Source of the DNA: Mycteria americana
Taxonomy: Eukaryota; Chordata; Aves; Ciconiiformes; Ciconiidae
Direction: 5' to 3'
Length of the DNA stretch: 64,000 nt
NCBI RefSeq assembly: GCF_035582795.1
Contig: NC_134367.1
Location: 85,481,062 to 85,545,061, forward strand
Shown here: piece by piece, positions 63,288 to 64,000 of the stretch
Layout of the letters: each line of letters begins with the position of its first letter
How positions within the stretch are numbered: the stretch's first letter is position 1
Made by a program: the position numbers and the translations under genes
The notes under the pieces: generated by a model
The model's database searches: none
What the model was told of the DNA's origin: nothing
The model's input: the letters and a program-made list of their open reading frames with translations, nothing else

Positions 63288-63415
63288 TGGAAACAGAAAT
63301 GAGGGCATTGAGACTGCAACTTGTCTAAGGTCATTCAGTCAATCTGTACAAATGCTGAGTTTAGAACACAGCAGTGTCTGATATCCAGTGCCCGTATCCT
63401 GTGCCCATAATCTCT
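63288..63415 (+). mobile_element. Possible ancient MIR SINE fragment
   Basis: The order of motifs follows the MIR core: gaaacagaaatgagggcatt, gagactgcaacttgtctaag, gtcattcagtcaatctg, gagtttagaacacagcagtg, then tctgatatccagtgcccgt. Diverged but collinear over about 120 bp. Confidence 0.5.
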
Positions 63416-64000
63416 ACCTCATACCTCAGTGATTTAAAACCTGCCAGGTCTCATCTGTGCCCCTTAGATAATTATTGTCTGGAAACTCTGACTTAGTTGA
63501 TGATGTTTGTTTCTAGATAAATAAAGGCACGTTGTCTATGCATTCCTTATCTCACACACACACCTCTCTCCTCTTTTCTCAGTGTGACCAAAACTATTGC
63601 TGAATAATGCTGTGCTTTTTTAGACAAATAGTCTCAGGTAAATCAGTTATGGGTCACAGGCTGGCTCACTAAGGGATTTTTTTAACTGGTGGTACTCATG
63701 AAGTACAAATTGTATAGTCAGTTGCAGGCTTTCGCATTGCCCTAGTCACACAGTTTCTTCCTTGCTTAGTATATTTGTGTGATGAGGCTAAGCCAACATA
63801 AAACAGGAACACAGCCAGGATTCTGAGAACACATGATGGTGTGAAGGTTTCTTCAGAGACCTTCAGTTTGTAATAGGCCATGCTATACCCCTAGTCCTGC
63901 CCCTTGCATTCTCATCAGTGAACCATTTTTAAAATCCTGGATCTGTCTCACCATTTTTTCCGATCTTATGCCAGCACTATTTGTAGTTTCCCCACCTGTT

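Larger units (their letters stand above)
55081..64000. other. Apparently intergenic DNA, no gene recognised
   Basis: About 8.9 kb with only short chance open frames (longest around 90 codons), none with a known domain. No tRNA, rRNA or strong repeat was recognised apart from possible MIR pieces. A short two-copy direct repeat (atgttagctgttaattgtt) is at 59150-59188. In human the neighbour on this side is ACTN2; no ACTN2 exon was recognised here. Confidence 0.55.

Overview
The window is nuclear DNA from a bird. The signs are several CR1 LINE fragments with the typical avian 3' end, two solo LTRs with clean target-site duplications (one from a family I know as common in Neoaves), intron-rich genes, and the gene order LGALS8-HEATR1 known from human 1q42-43. 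There is nothing prokaryotic or viral here beyond old endogenous retrovirus LTRs. Coordinates and phases below were worked out by hand; no alignment was run.

Left part (1-12.5 kb): the plus strand carries galectin-8 (LGALS8). Eight coding exons (3649-11613) give 301 residues of a tandem-repeat galectin, with two carbohydrate-recognition domains joined by a short linker. By comparison with human, only the start-codon exon (about 15 residues) is missing; I did not find it in 1-3648 and expect it upstream of the window. One intron is GC-AG. A 140-bp direct repeat flanks the exon that makes most of the N-terminal sugar-binding site.

Middle (13.6-54.3 kb): the minus strand carries HEATR1 (UTP10/BAP28), a large HEAT-repeat protein of the small-subunit processome. 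I placed 44 coding exons (53977 down to 13730). Their phases join without a break into 6474 nt, or 2157 residues plus stop, against 2144 residues in human as I recall it. The gene starts in a CpG-rich promoter (about 53.8-54.6 kb) with CACGTG, NRF1-like and ETS-like sites. LGALS8 and HEATR1 converge tail to tail, with about 2.1 kb between stop codons. HEATR1 introns hold CR1 copies, a 609-bp solo LTR, a truncated relative of that LTR, and a striking ~575-bp homopurine minisatellite with a ~16-bp unit.

Right part (54.6-64 kb): apparently intergenic DNA behind the HEATR1 promoter. It holds one old CR1 fragment and two possible ancient MIR fragments, and I recognise no exon there. In human the next gene on this side is ACTN2; no ACTN2 exon was seen. 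The two genes are not known to share a pathway. Galectin-8 is a cytosolic and secreted lectin that senses damaged vesicles, whereas HEATR1 acts in the nucleolus on rRNA synthesis.
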